From Cryptomeria japonica (taxonomy: Eukaryota; Streptophyta; Pinopsida; Cupressales; Cupressaceae), in the NCBI RefSeq assembly GCF_030272615.1, contig NC_081414.1, positions 312,437,664-312,501,663 of the forward strand: a stretch of 64,000 bases of DNA, read 5' to 3'. Under the pieces are notes generated by a model, which worked only from the letters and a program-made list of their open reading frames with translations, made no database searches and was not told the DNA's origin. The position numbers and the translations under genes are program-made. Below, one piece after another: positions 53,836 through 64,000 of the stretch. Each line of letters begins with the position of its first letter. The stretch's first letter is position 1.

Positions 53836-55590
53836 TTTTATTAAGGTAAAAATAGGCTTTGAGGGGACCCAAAACCCCGTACAACAAGTTTTTTGAAGGG
53901 ACTGAAACCCTCGGATTTTACTTGGATCCAGAACCCAAAGAAGAATGCTGCCAAAAGATACAACAAGGCCTACCAGCAGCCCACATACAGCCTACAAAAG
54001 AAAAAACATTGAGAAACAAGCTATAAGGAGGCCGAAGCCATCCAACAGAAGACTCAATCAACACCAAAAGATGCCAATACAATAAAAACCAAGGGTTTAT
54101 ACCAAGCTCCCTTAACCTGCACCAAATACCAAGGGTTTTTTCAGGCACCCATACCCTAAACTTTGGGCTTTAACATGGATCCCAAAAACCAAACTTCCAG
54201 ATTCTTGAGGAGGAGCATCATGGAACAATCTAGAACCAGAGGGTATTGAAAGGCTCCCCAAACCTTTGAATTGGGTTTTGTCTTGGCTACCAAAACCAAA
54301 GAGTTGAAATCAGCAACGACCATCCACCTAAAAGTCAGCATCCAACCAGCACAAATCCTCTCCACCTCAATAGGAACTGGAAAGAGACAGACCACCAGAT
54401 GAACAACCCAAGCATCATTCAACCCAAACAGCTCCAGCAACAAGAGATCAAAATCACACTAGTTAACTGGAGAGTTGGGTTTTACAATGGCTCCCACAAC
54501 CTCAAAAAACAAGGCATCAAAAGCCCCTAAAAAACTCCTACCATCTTCATCCAACTGGCCACTCTCCACCTCTATAGAAGAGTTGTTCACCTCAATAGAA
54601 CTGGCAGAGAAAGATAAGAGGGAAGGAAATCCAAACCCTAACCAGGTCCAACAACAAACTCTCATTCATGAACATGGAAAATAAGGAAAAAATCAGAGCA
54701 GTTGCAAAACCCCTCAAGGAAAAAGGGAAACAGAGGAGCCCAAGATCCACAAAGCAAGATGAATCCTGCGCACCACTGCCCACACCTCAAACAGAGATCC
54801 ACCCCGAGCAAGGACCATCATGGAAAGAACAGAAACCAAGATCTCAAGAGGAAGCCATACAACAAGGCTTAACTTGTAGCCAACAAGAACCATACAAACC
54901 ATAAAGACAGAGCCAATCCCCCTCAAACCCCAGCGAGCGAACCACAAGATCAGATCCGGATCAAAGATCCTGAAAGATAAAAGAGGGGGGCAAAGTCCGC
55001 AACAACCATCTGAGAGGAAATACCATCCTTTCCATCTCCAATGCAGAAGCCCGAAAGGGTCCTCACACCAACACCCACACCTCCCGCTCCAAACAGAGGA
55101 GGAAAGAGAGCACCATCGCTAACACCATGAGGGAAATAAGTCCCAAGACTAGGCGAAGCCGAAACCAAAAGCTTCCTCCCAAAGAAATTCCAACAGCAAC
55201 ACCTCCTCAGCGCCCATGAGAAAGAGTGGCATCTAGGAGAAGGACTTCCAGGAGCCCACGAGGCCAAGAGCAACTCACACACAAGCCTCCACCCAAATGC
55301 GAGCCTCAAGGAAGCAAAACACAGGCTGGACCAAACATCCCATCAACGACCACTCCAAACACCAACATGATCCATCCATCCACACCAAAAGCCCAAACAC
55401 CCACCATAGGCCAACAACAGGCATAGAATGCCGAAGGGAGCCAGCCAAAGACGGGGCACAGCCTCACCAATGCCCATCGCCGTCCTCAGAATCTTCTGCA
55501 GCCTCCTCTAAAACCCTAGTGCCTCCCCTGCTTCTACTCCCGCTCCCGCTCTTCATTTTAAAATCCTTGTGTACCTTCTATCTAAGAGTT
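53836..55590 (-). mobile_element. Non-LTR-type insertion with 19-bp target duplication
   Basis: The 19-bp actataggttttgattgtt flanks it at 53817-53835 and 55591-55609. Reading on the minus strand, it starts in GC-rich DNA and ends in an A-rich tail (aataaaaaac) against the target repeat, as LINE or SINE-like insertions do. It is 1755 bp. No endonuclease or RT domain is recognised. Frames such as 54950-55309 (-) are open but unassigned. A degenerate repeat of an aacctttgggtttt...tggctcccaaaaccaaa type recurs at about 53909, 54158, 54258 and 54472. Confidence 0.6.
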
Positions 55591-55609
55591 ACTATAGGTT
55601 TTGATTGTT

Positions 55610-55838
55610 GACAATCTAGTGCTTGCACCAAAGCAAAAACATAGTCAATTAGATATTTACATTTAATACAAAAAACCCCATGAAATCCTATACAGTGTGC
55701 ATACTTGTAAATTTTATTGATTGATTTAGTTAGCTCTTAAGGAGCCTTCCCTTATAATTTGAAGAACAGTTCTACTACAGATACTACTAACAAATAAAAC
55801 TAAGGTCAACCAAAAATTATTCAAGGATTGCAAAATTC
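55610..55838. other. Flank of the non-LTR insertion
   Basis: Continues the sequence interrupted at 53816. No gene is recognised. Confidence 0.35.
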
Positions 55839-56021
55839 TCAACATAGATGACATGCAAGTTCTTCTGAACAGTTACAACTAGATAAGACGTATACACCTG
55901 TGGCATTAGGATATATTTCATCTTTAATCGGAGGGTCGTGCAACTCTCTGCAACAAACCACCAACCCAGACGTTGTAGATGACTTGATAAAAATGTTTGA
56001 AATAATGCAGGGAAAACCCAA
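55839..56021. other. Possible exon, strand ambiguous
   Basis: Plus strand: an open segment reading KTYTPVALGYISSLIGG then NPDVVDDLIKMFEIMQ, with helical-repeat character. Minus strand: a 50-nt piece flanked by TTGTTGCAG and a GTGTAT donor, reading ELHDPPIKDEIYPNAT. Both cannot be right and neither has a secure family. May be chance or a gene relic. Confidence 0.2.
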
Positions 56022-56149
56022 GCAATCGTCCAGTTGGATTTACGATCCTAAGACCCTGGTTTGGTACCTTTCTAAGACCCTGGTTTGGTCTTTTCTTTAA
56101 TAAGCCATATGCAAAAAAAGCAAACCATGAGTTATATTCTCATCAATAT

Positions 56150-56760
56150 CTCTCTCTTAATGTTGTGCCAAGTTTATGGAACTTCTGCATGTGAGAGAGA
56201 ATAAATAACAAGGAAATTGCATGTGGGAATGAATGTAAAATAAAGTATCAAGGAATGCGTGTGTGAGAATGAGTAACTAGGAAATTGGGTACCTTAGTGT
56301 CATTCTCATCAATTCTCTGGTGTCAAATCTTTGGGTTCATGTGTGGATATAACTTGCTGAAGGCCGCTCACCACAGTGTATTCTTTTAGCTAAGGGCCCA
56401 TATCCCCAATTAAGAAGCTAAGAGTATGCAAATAAAGAGGAAAGAGGGTACCTTGTTGAAGACCCCTGTTTGGTTTGGTTAAGATCCTATATCGACAACT
56501 AAGAAGCCAAGCCATAAGGGTGAAAATAGCAAGGAAAGTGTGTACACATTTCAACAACTGAGAAGCTGTAGGTATGGATAATAACAAGGAAAACGAGTAC
56601 CATGGCAAAGACCCCAATTTGTCCTTCGATTAAGGACCCATAACTACAACTATGAAGCTATAAGTGTGTAAAGAAATCACAAGGAAAGTGAGTACCTGCC
56701 TAAAGGCCACAGTTTAGATTTTAGATTAAAAACTTATATCCACAACTATTAAGCCACGAG
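56150..56760. repeat. Degenerate tandem repeats around aaggaaagtgagtacc
   Basis: The block aagctataagtgtg...aacaaggaaa-gtgagtacc...aagaccccagtttggt...ttaaggacccatatccacaact recurs with anchors at about 56287, 56446, 56594 and 56688, plus a partial copy near 56531. Unit lengths of about 90-160 bp vary through indels. An additional short duplicate of aagaccctggtttgg occurs at 56051 and 56074. Confidence 0.6.
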
Positions 56761-57344
56761 CCCCATGATTTCATGCCTCAAAAGATATCACAGTCCGGAA
56801 CTTGAGAGTGAAGTTATCAATAGTAAAACTAATAATTTGATATTTAAAACATGCCATACAATACCTGTAAAGGAAGCCCCTTTTTGAAACAAATACCCCA
56901 CTGTAATCTCTGAACATAATCAAAGTCCTGGCTGGAATATGACCATAATGAAGCACCCAGACTGAATGGGTCAGCCCGTGTAAACTAGCAAACTCAACAC
57001 AAAATCATCCTAGTTCACAGAATCAGATTCTTAGTGGACTACAATCTGAGGAAGCACCCAAACTTACTTGGTCTACAGAAACCAATAGAATAACTACACA
57101 ATAGATATGCAAAGCCTGGTTTGTCAAGCCTTCTCCCTTTACGTGGACTTCATCTGCATTGCAATCACAGCAAAAGACATGAAAAAGAACAATACCGAAT
57201 AAATGTCAGCACCATTCAACTTCTGAGCAATATCATTATTAATGAAAGTTGAACCATAGTGCCCTCTCTATTCAAAGCGTCATGACCCAGTATTTGTTGC
57301 TTGAGGCCTGATTACACACTGATTTCAGAGAGCTATAGCTACTG
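56761..57344 (-). other. Possible exon-like pieces on the minus strand
   Basis: About 56877-56942 is bounded by ATATTCCAG and CAG|GTATTG and reads QDFDYVQRLQWGICFKKG in one frame. About 57070-57160 is open and ends at a GTAAGT donor. About 57200-57240 ends before GTATTG. No protein family is recognised and phases were not joined convincingly. Confidence 0.2.
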
Positions 57345-57492
57345 CAGGGCAACGTCTCTCCAACATTATGGATGCACTCTTTTAAAAAATAAAAATTAAT
57401 ATGTTAAAACTATTTGTCTGCGCTTTTAATTTTTAATTAACTAGTATTTTTTACAATAGTGCATCCAGTATACTGGACAGACACTGGCCTAC
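57345..57492. mobile_element. Small MITE-like inverted repeat, about 148 bp
   Basis: Arms share ggatgcact and taaaaaat in inverted order, extending outward as gtctctcca / gtctgtcca. Overall arm similarity is roughly three quarters across about 40 bp. The centre is AT-rich. A target duplication was not identified. Confidence 0.5.
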
Positions 57493-58339
57493 TAAAAATA
57501 GTGACACTCAGTGATCAATCATAAAAACCCACAGCATAAAGACGGCAGAAAGTGCCGATTGATGGAATGAAGTGAAATGACAGTTTGTAATGACCCCATG
57601 CATTCAAGCAATTTATGGAGCCCAAGGATAGAAAAAAAAATGGATTCTCAAAGTTTGGAGCACTAAGAGTCTTTTGTGGGTTGTTTCTGAGACTACACGA
57701 GAGGTAAAACCGTAAAACAATTCCTGAATGTTGTTTACAATGTGCTCCCAACGTAAAATTAAAAAGTTACAGAGCAATTAATGAACAGTACCTATCCAAT
57801 GATAAAATAGTGAGGTCCAAATCTTTAAGCCAACACGCATCACAATACAGAAGCCAACTAAGCGACCACCAAGACTAAAGTTGATGCAGACCCCAACAGC
57901 TGTCACCATCTTAACTAAAGTGCTCTGTTATTGGAATTTTAGGAGGCATAGTAACCCAATATGGGATGTAAAGACAAATAATGGTGAACGTGAAATGCCA
58001 ATCATGATTTGTATTTTTCCCTTTTTAAATGCTCTATGAATGAATGGCTGGCTATTCATATGGTGTGGCACTTAGCGGGTCTTTGGGCTTAGCCTGATTT
58101 GCAGTACTGATTGTGCTGCACATTTTCAGCATCGAGTTTAGCAACGTCCACATCAGATAAGATTTGAAATCTATATTTTTACGTCGAGAGGCATAACCTA
58201 CAATGGTATAGGGGTCATCACCAGTAACAGTGTAAGAAAAAAGAAGTGGTTCGTATTCTTCCAGCTATGTATATTAGCACTGGTAAAAAAAGAGTGGAGT
58301 TAAAAACAGAACTGCTTGGCATTCCGACAGTTACAATCG
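57493..58339. other. No gene recognised
   Basis: A short minus-strand segment about 57792-57905 is open and ends at a GTACTG donor, but no family fits. Otherwise unremarkable. Confidence 0.3.
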
Positions 58340-58560
58340 TAACATATGGAATTCGAAGAGCCTTGCATCAACCTTTCAAATCTCGATTGCAGTACAAATT
58401 TGCAAGGTACGCTTAAAACACAATCAACAGTGGGAGAATGGAGTTGCAGGCGAATCTGCTTCTTCCACCAAGGTCTCGACATCTGGGTTTTTCTGTGCAA
58501 CACCAAAACAAGGAAAACTCTCCTCCATTTTTAGCAGGCAGATCGCCAACACCATTTTCT
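58340..58560. other. Possible first-exon-like segment
   Basis: GC content is higher than in the surroundings. Open on both strands (plus from 58346, minus from 58506). One minus frame reads MEESFPCFGVAQKNPDVETL. No family recognised; it could be a 5' exon or a relic. Confidence 0.2.
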
Positions 58561-60299
58561 GCAGGAATCATGCCCTCTTTCGCGATTTACTAATGTTCAC
58601 CATTATGAATAAAAAGTCTCATTTTTTCGTATCCCAGCCGAAGTCCTTTTTTCGCCTCTCTGTTTTCATATTTGCATGAGGAACTGTATTGTGATCTACC
58701 ATGCATTTTCTATGATATTTTAATGTCTGGTATGCTTTAATGGATCTACTTTTTCCATCAGCCTGCCTTTCTCAGATTATATGACAGATAAATGAAAAGG
58801 TCGTTCACTCAATACTTTTGGACAATCTCCAACAACAGGGGGCAAAATAACAATAATACTGTTTATATTAACTCACACCTTTTTATTAGCCCCTGCCTTT
58901 AGGCGGAGACTAATGTTTTCGTGTAGCTCTTTTGCAATTAATTGTTCCTTCGAAAACAGTGCGAACGTTTTTATCCTATGGTTTGGGTGGATTTTTCCAT
59001 TAAACTGATTTATTTTCTTATTTCTGTTTTTTCCTGATTGGCTGGTGCTATTTTAGCCGGTGGTATTTTTGTTTTTCCCATTTGCAAATTTAACTAGAAA
59101 AATCATTAGATGATGAGCAGATGGATTGAGGATGCTACACCAGAAAATAATGCAAATTGATTACAGAGAAGATCATGGGTTTGTGGATTTTGGATTTACA
59201 CCTGCTAATTGAATTTACTTAGAAAGTTTCTAAAGCCTTTTCAACATATCCAAATTGTGTATATCTTATAATTATAGCTTGGTTTTATAATTTTGGACAT
59301 CAACTTTTAATTGATGTTGGCCATTTTTCTAGGTAGTTTCAGAATCCGTTATCTTTCATTGTCTTTGAAAATTAAATTTGGTGCTTTTGCTATGAAAGGC
59401 AGCAAGGTAAATGTTGTTTGTTTTGATAATTCATTGTGCTTTAGGAAACTTTATGCGACCTTCTTTGTAGAATTAAAATGGTGGTTTTTGTTTGCAATAT
59501 TCAAAGACACGATTTGAAGGATTGGTTGTAGAAAAATGATGATTGTAGATGTTATTTTGGCTGCATGACTACTAGAAATGAACTATGTCGTTTTGTTTAT
59601 TTCCGGCAGCGGCAACAAATACAAATAACTGCATTTTAAAAAAAAAATCCCGGCTTGCAATTTTGGACTATCTTAGGTATGATTTTGAGTAACAAAGATG
59701 CACTCAAAGTTTAGGTAAAAATCAGTGTTTTTTTATCAAACAATGCTGCAAATTTCAACAATTGCTACAAGGTTTTGATGCCAAAACTTGTGCTGGTGTT
59801 TTGCAGGGTGTACTTGGAAGAAGAATGTCAAACATATATTTATGGAATTGATAAGTTTTAACGCTTTCTAATGAAAAAATATATATATTTAAATGGACTA
59901 GAAAACTCAATTTCCCCAGGGTGTCCCCTTTGATACTTTTAGTTTTTGATTGCTAAGATCTGTCCCCTTTGATACAGGTTCATATTATCTAGAGTTTTTA
60001 GATAAATAGCATCCGTGTTATTTTAAATCTCTTATTTAATCTCCAATATCAGCATTGCCATAACTAATTAACAATGCTAATTAAAGTCATTGGTTGTTGA
60101 GACTCAGAACCACGCTAGAAAAATATGGGACTCACAGAGTAGGATATGCATGCAGAATAGTATATATTTCATTTAAGGTGATTTCCATTAATGGATGGAT
60201 ATAGGCAATGGTGCGCAGGCTTACAATCTTTCCCTACTTTGGTGGAGCAGCGATTGTTTAGGAATTAAAAATAAGCCATGGAAGAAAAGGGGGGGCTGG
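58561..60299. other. No gene recognised
   Basis: AT-rich, with poly-T and poly-A tracts. The frame at 59311-59517 has no support. Nothing else is seen. Confidence 0.4.
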
Positions 60300-60321
60300 T
60301 AATAAGCATGACTGCTTATTA
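60300..60321. repeat. Short perfect hairpin
   Basis: TAATAAGCA, a tgac loop, then TGCTTATTA: 9-bp stem and 4-nt loop. Further inverted words (GCTCAA/TTGAGC) lie at 60493-60523, so a MITE in 60286-60575 is possible but its ends are not resolved. Confidence 0.6.
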
Positions 60322-61094
60322 ACAAAAGTGCCACGTGGCTCCACAATTTGCTCTCCCTCTTTTTTTTAAGATTTTATTTCTATTTTGTTTTTCAAATTTT
60401 AAGTGCACAAATTAGTATTAATACTATTAATAAGAAATTAAAATGTTTTGTTTAAAAATGAGCAGCAAAGAAAAATATTCATGGGGCCAGCTGCTCAACA
60501 AATAATTCTTAAAAATATTGAGCACCGGCTGCTAGCCAAAATAAGCTAAGCAGCCGCATGGAAACATGCTCTTAGATTCAGGAAATGAATTTTATTTATT
60601 TTTTATATTTCTATTAAACGTTTAGAGGATATTGCATAGGAGACTTTTCTTTAGATGGAGAGAATACATTAATAGAGGAAACAAAAGCAAGAGGCTAGGT
60701 AAGAACATTGTTAGAATTTGTATTTTATTTCAAAAATTGAACTGTAAAGAAGTTCAGCGCCTTTGTCTCTTCTTCTATCGCAATTTTTTTCTTAGATATT
60801 CCTTCGATATGATATTCAAATTAAACTAAATTGTGAGAATAATAAGACATAATTAAATTGAACTAAACTGAAATTTTAGAAAGAATGTTTCAGAAGTAAT
60901 TTTTTGTTGTTATAATTCTAAAACACAGTAAGTCCTTAAAAATTAGATCAAATCAATCATCATACTATATCTAACATAAAAATAATTAATGAGGTTTTAA
61001 TTGAATGAATTGAATGATAATGTTTTTTTTTTCTATTTATTTTAAAATTCATTGTTAATTTATAACAAAAATATATATTTTAATTTAGAAGTTG
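60322..61094. other. AT-rich, no gene recognised
   Basis: Long A/T runs. The open frame at 60632-60829 has ordinary AT-rich composition and no family. Confidence 0.4.
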
Positions 61095-61600
61095 AACTGA
61101 TTTGCATGCAAAAGGGAAAATAAAATAGAAATTTATATCTAGAAAATATAGAAAGATTCTATTACTAGATTTTATTTTTAGATTTATTCTAGAATTGATG
61201 ATTAAAATGGAATATAAATGTTAGTTATATATCTATAAATTTTTTAGAAAGTTTTAAATTAAAACTAATTGTTGCATGCAAAAAGAAAAAATAGACTAGA
61301 AATGTTGGTTATGTATCTACATTGATTTTTTTATTGTTTTCAATTTCACAACTAAAAGCATACTCTACCCATTTAAGATTAAGTAATTTTTAGTTTTAAA
61401 TTTATTCTAAATCTAATTGTTGATTCATTTAATATTTAAAAAAAATTGAATCTATTTTAATTTTAGAATTTGAGTTGATTTGCATGCAAAAAGAAAATGC
61501 AGAATAGAAATGTTGCTTTAGATTAATTTCTAAATTCTTTTTTTCAATTTCACAATATTCTACTCATTTAAGATCAATTAATTTCTACTAATGCCTACAT
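61095..61600. repeat. Diverged tandem repeats, about 170-205 bp
   Basis: The words ttgcatgcaaaa, then tagaaatgttg and caatttcacaa...ctactcatttaagat, recur in order beginning near 61101, 61271 and 61475. Two later copies are clear; the first is partial. Confidence 0.55.
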
Positions 61601-61789
61601 AATATAAGTTTTACTTTTATTTAAAAATATTTAAATAATATAATTTATATAAATAAGTATCATAAAAAATAGAAATATCAAATTATTTTGTATATTGATG
61701 TAGCCTTTGTTATTTTTATTATTATTCAAATAATTTAAATTTTAAATGATCAAATGTTTAATATTATTTCATAAACGTTAAACCCTTAA

Positions 61790-64000
61790 TTAAGATTTTG
61801 GTTAATTATTGTTAGGATTAAGGTTGTATTAGGGATATAGTTAGGGTTTAAGGTTAGGATTGGAATAAAGGTTACAAGTAAGCTAATTTTAATTAAAATA
61901 AACTTCAAACTATTTTAAAATGTCTATATTCTAAATATTCATAAGAAAAGTACATTATAATGAAAAAAATTAATATTCTATATGAAAATGATAATAAGTG
62001 GTATCAATACATTACCCTACAATAGTAACCCTAATTGTAGCCTCAACTTAATCCTAAACTCTAATTAAATCCTACTTATAAAAAAATCAACCTTAATCTA
62101 ACCCTAATTATAACCTAACCCTTATTGTACCCTAATATAAATTGAATTCTAGGTCAAACCCTAACCCTAATTGAACTTTAGTCCTAATTTAACCCTTAAC
62201 CCTAATTTTATTGAATGATAAGCCTAATTATAATACTAATTGAACTATAATACAAACCCTAAATATAATTAAAATCTTACCATAATCAAACCCTAACCTT
62301 AACAATATCCCCAATCTAGACCTAGTTGAAGCCTAAACCATACCCTAACCCTAAACTTAAATATAACCCTAATTTAATTCTACCCTAACCTAACCCTAAA
62401 CATAACTCTACAATTAAACGCGACCTACAAATTCAACCTTAATCTAACCCTAATATAAACCCTAAACCTTATTCAACTCTGATCCTAATTGAATTCTAGC
62501 ATGAATCTTCAGCCTAATTAAACTTCACTTCCAATTTAACCTTAACCCTAATTGAACTCTTATACGAACCCTAGCTATAATTAAAACCTTACCATAATAA
62601 AACCCTAACCTCGATAATGTCCTGATCTAGACCTAATTGAACCCTAAACCATAACCTAACCCTAAACTTAAACCTTAATCTTACCATAATTGAAACCTAA
62701 ACCTAAATTTAAATATAACCCTAGAATTAAGTTCTAACTACAACTTGAACCCTAATGTAACCAAAATTAAGTCTTAGCCCTAAACTTAACCCTAACCATA
62801 ATTAAACTCTAATTGTAATTAAACTCTAATTATAATCTAACCCCTCACCTTAATATAACCCAAACCCTTATATTAATTGATCTCTTATACTATTTTAACC
62901 TTGATCTTGATATAATTAAATCATAACCCAAATTAAAATCTAATCCTAACCCTAAATATAATTACCCATACCTTAATGAAACCATAACCATTTAATCAAA
63001 CCTTAACTCTAATTAGTTCTATAACCTTAAACCTTCACCATAATCCCTCTAATTGAATCCCAACCCTAACCTAACCCTAAAATTAACTCTAACCATATAA
63101 TTAAACCTTACCTACAACTTCAACCTTAATCTAACCTTGACTTAAACCTAACCCTTATTGAATCCTAATCCTAATTGAATTTTAGCTTAAACCTAACCCT
63201 AATTGAACTTCAATCCTCTTTTAACCCTAACCCTAATGTAATTAAATTGTAAGCCTCATTCTAACCCTAATTGAAATCTAATGCAAACCCTATCTATAAC
63301 TAAAACCTTACCATAATCAAGTCTTAAACATGATAATATCCCTAATCTAGACCTAATTGAACCCTAACCCTAATTGAATCTTTGTGCAAATATAACCATA
63401 ACTCTAATTAAATCATAACTTTAACTTTAAAAACAAGATTTATTATATAATCCTAACCCTCACACCATGATTTATCCTTAAACCCTTACCCTATTTGAAT
63501 AATAACACTAACTCAAATCGTAAATGGATTGTAATACTAACCCTATTCCTCATTGAACCCTAGCCCTAAACCTGAATGTAATTCTTAATGAACCTCAACC
63601 CTTACTTGAAGCATTATCCTAGAATAGTAACCCTAATTATAATGTAACCTTGAGCCTAAACCTAATCTTACCATAATTGAAACCTAACCATAAGCTTAAC
63701 TCTACCCCTAGAATTAAACCCTAACCACAACTTCAACCCTAATCTAACCATAATTGAACCCCATCTCTAAACTTAACCCTAACCCTAACTAATCCTAATT
63801 GAACTCTAGCGCTAAACATAACCCTAACTATAATTGAACTCTAATCCGAGCACAAACCCTATTCCTAATTAAACTCTAATAGTAAACTTCGACCCTAATA
63901 TAACCATAATTGAACCATATCTGTAAACTTAAACCCTAACTATAATTAAACCCTTTCCACAATCAAATCCTAACTCTAATTAACTATTAACTTAATGCTT
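61790..64000. repeat. Degenerate interstitial telomere-like array, runs off the window
   Basis: About 61800-61870 carries G-rich ttagggttt-like words. From about 62020 to the end the same strand is C-rich, packed with ccctaa units interspersed with attgaac and aattaaa spacers. G is nearly absent. This is related to plant CCCTAAA and to CCCTAA telomere units but too degenerate for an active chromosome end. No credible gene lies in it. Confidence 0.75.

Noticed and set aside
57200-57240. RNA-binding (hnRNP L/PTB-like) exon because of the LNGADIYS string on the minus strand
   Set aside because: The match is eight residues only; neighbouring frames do not continue an RRM, so it is probably chance.
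61790-64000. A true chromosome end
   Set aside because: Units are too degenerate and interspersed, and the orientation switches inside the tract.

Overview
The window looks like nuclear DNA of a seed plant, most likely a gymnosperm such as a conifer. It is AT-rich, very gene-poor and dominated by nested LTR retrotransposons, solo LTRs and hAT-type elements. The one well-supported host gene has an intron of more than 22 kb filled with transposons. This placement is inferred from architecture and is not proved.

Host gene (minus strand, 14479-38518). Four exons can be joined with matching phases and GT-AG borders into a 396-residue reading frame. Its N-terminal two thirds resembles the plant DUF1442 family (SAM-methyltransferase-like fold) and its C-terminus is an ACT domain. 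Intron 2 (15324-37661) contains an old hAT element (16635-22265, itself hit by a solo LTR and a small hAT MITE), a decayed Ty1/copia 5' half (22321 to about 24830) and a 12-kb Ty3/gypsy chromovirus (24908-36921). The chromovirus carries two further solo LTRs.

Left part (1-13846). After a short-TIR MITE (1485-1909) and a solo LTR (3471-4915) comes a complete non-autonomous Ty3-type element (6085-13841, target duplication CTTGT). It has about 1.2-kb LTRs and one intact 1066-codon gag/protease-like ORF but no reverse transcriptase, which is a TR-GAG layout.

Right part (38519-64000). A 5.7-kb unit (41136-46849) is bounded by TGTTG...CAACA and the direct repeat AGTAG. It encloses a broken protein gene of about 830 codons and six hairpin-forming repeats spaced about 166 bp apart. 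It is followed by another LTR with a tRNA-Met-type primer site (46932-48169), gypsy debris, a second element leader with a gag-like ORF (about 50260-53224) and a 1.75-kb insertion with 19-bp target duplications (53836-55590). Next come degenerate tandem repeats (about 56150-56760) and a region of weak exon-like pieces (55.8-58.6 kb). The window ends in AT-rich repeats and about 2.2 kb of degenerate telomere-like CCCTAA sequence that runs off the edge.

The strongest candidates for something undescribed are the DUF1442-ACT fusion gene, the 5.7-kb gene-bearing TG...CA element with hairpin repeats, and the array of covarying hairpins in the chromovirus LTR leader.
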